Assembly: GCA_029550345.1 (NCBI GenBank)
Contig: JAKPHK010000063.1
Span: forward strand, 1 to 64,000
From: Pseudomonadota bacterium
GTDB lineage: Bacteria; Pseudomonadota; Alphaproteobacteria; Sphingomonadales; Sphingomonadaceae
Direction of reading: 5' to 3'
DNA length: 64,000 bases
Position 1 is the stretch's first letter, and every line of letters begins with the position of its first letter. Both the position numbers and the translations under genes were made by a program. Positions 63,545 to 64,000 of the stretch are shown here, piece by piece. The notes under the pieces are model-generated. The model searched no databases. It was not told the origin of the DNA and saw nothing but the letters and a program-made list of their open reading frames with translations.

Positions 63545-64000
63545 ATGGCCAATCTCGATTCGATCGACCGCCGTTTGCTGGCCGAGCTTCAGGATGAGGG
63601 ACGGGTCACCAATGTCGAGCTGGCGCAGCGCGTTGGGCTGACCGCGCCGCCGTGCCTGCGCCGGGTTCGCAGTCTTGAGGAATCGGGCGTGATCCGCGGT
63701 TACCATGCCGATCTGGATGCTTCGAAGCTGGGCTTCGCAATCACCGTTTTCGCCATGGTCAGCCTGAAGAGCCAGGCCGAAGATTCGCTCCGTCAATTCG
63801 AAGAGGCGATGCGCGATCTGCCCGAAGTGCGCGAATGCCATATGCTCAACGGTGAGATCGACTTCATCCTGAAAATCGTCAGCAAGGATTTGCAGAGCTT
63901 TCAGGAACTGCTGACCAGCAAACTGACGCCCGCGCCCAATGTGGCCAGCGTGAAAACCAGCCTGACGATTCGCACCGCGAAGCAACTGCCGGGCGTGCCG
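63545..64000 (+). CDS. Lrp/AsnC-family regulator, 3' end outside window
   Basis: The visible 152 residues include the whole HTH (LDSIDRRLLAELQDEGRVTNVELAQRVGLTAPPCLRRVRSLEESG) and most of the RAM effector domain (ITVFAMVSLKSQ, FEEAMRDLPEVRECHMLNGEIDFILKIVSK). The gene runs off the right edge with no stop. Lrp/AsnC proteins sense amino acids; which one is not visible. ATG 63545 is chosen since it gives the family's ANLDSIDRRLL start. Confidence 0.93.
   Translation, partial: MANLDSIDRRLLAELQDEGRVTNVELAQRVGLTAPPCLRRVRSLEESGVIRGYHADLDASKLGFAITVFAMVSLKSQAEDSLRQFEEAMRDLPEVRECHMLNGEIDFILKIVSKDLQSFQELLTSKLTPAPNVASVKTSLTIRTAKQLPGVP

Overview
The window is high-GC chromosomal DNA, about 64 percent G+C by eye, from an alphaproteobacterium. 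It is most likely a member of the Sphingomonadales (Sphingomonas, Novosphingobium or Erythrobacter type). The evidence is the gene order rpmF-plsX-fabH-ihfA-merR, a class I lysyl-tRNA synthetase, an ECF sigma/NrsF pair as in Caulobacter, Ti-type relaxase genes, and many sphingomonad-style secreted proteins of unknown function. Protein names below are based on motif recognition alone; no database search was run.

Region 1 (1-37,700) is mostly core chromosome. It starts inside cysS. It then carries a RES-domain gene, a self-regulated S24-type repressor with a divergent small DNA-binding protein, trmL, and the ribosome/fatty acid/nucleoid cluster rpmF, plsX, fabH, ihfA and merR. Next come an aldehyde dehydrogenase, sixA, a DinG-like helicase and a two-gene purine salvage unit (adenine deaminase plus phosphoribosyltransferase). 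A 34-bp-TIR miniature transposon lies against a MarR-like gene and an orphan LuxR regulator. After these come lysK, several peptidases and hydrolases, cytochrome b561, an RcnB-like protein, ettA, an M28 peptidase and a DUF1501/DUF1800 pair. The most notable core locus is a bufferin operon (32,729-36,406). It encodes a small cysteine-containing precursor, an MNIO (DUF692) modifying enzyme, its DUF2063 partner, a DoxX protein, an ECF sigma factor and an NrsF-like membrane anti-sigma factor. An ECF-type promoter (GTAACC-N16-CGAA) stands in front.

Region 2 (37,707-60,291) is a 22.6-kb integrative mobilizable element inserted in the 3' end of a tRNA-Pro(UGG) gene. An 18-bp direct repeat marks both ends. 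The right end holds a P4-type tyrosine integrase and an AlpA regulator next to the intact tRNA. The mobilization module comprises a TraA relaxase, two small Tra proteins, an SSB, a DUF6118 protein and an oriT resembling those of Ti plasmids and RSF1010. No type IV secretion genes are present, so transfer would need a helper. Cargo is of three kinds: a TetR-controlled tripartite efflux system (nodT-emrA-emrB) with two visible operators; a possible defence pair (a DUF4365 nuclease-like protein and a protein of unknown function); and an unusual signalling locus. In that locus a 908-residue protein fuses a winged-helix DNA-binding domain, a Ser/Thr kinase, one membrane span and TPR repeats. It is divergent from four genes for two paralogous membrane proteins and two exported proteins. 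This kinase locus is the best candidate for an undescribed system.

Region 3 (60,275-64,000) returns to the chromosome with tRNA-Pro(UGG), a CAU-anticodon tRNA, a polysaccharide deacetylase family gene, a cytosolic histidine-kinase-like protein whose ATP-binding domain looks degenerate, and the start of an Lrp/AsnC regulator cut by the window edge.
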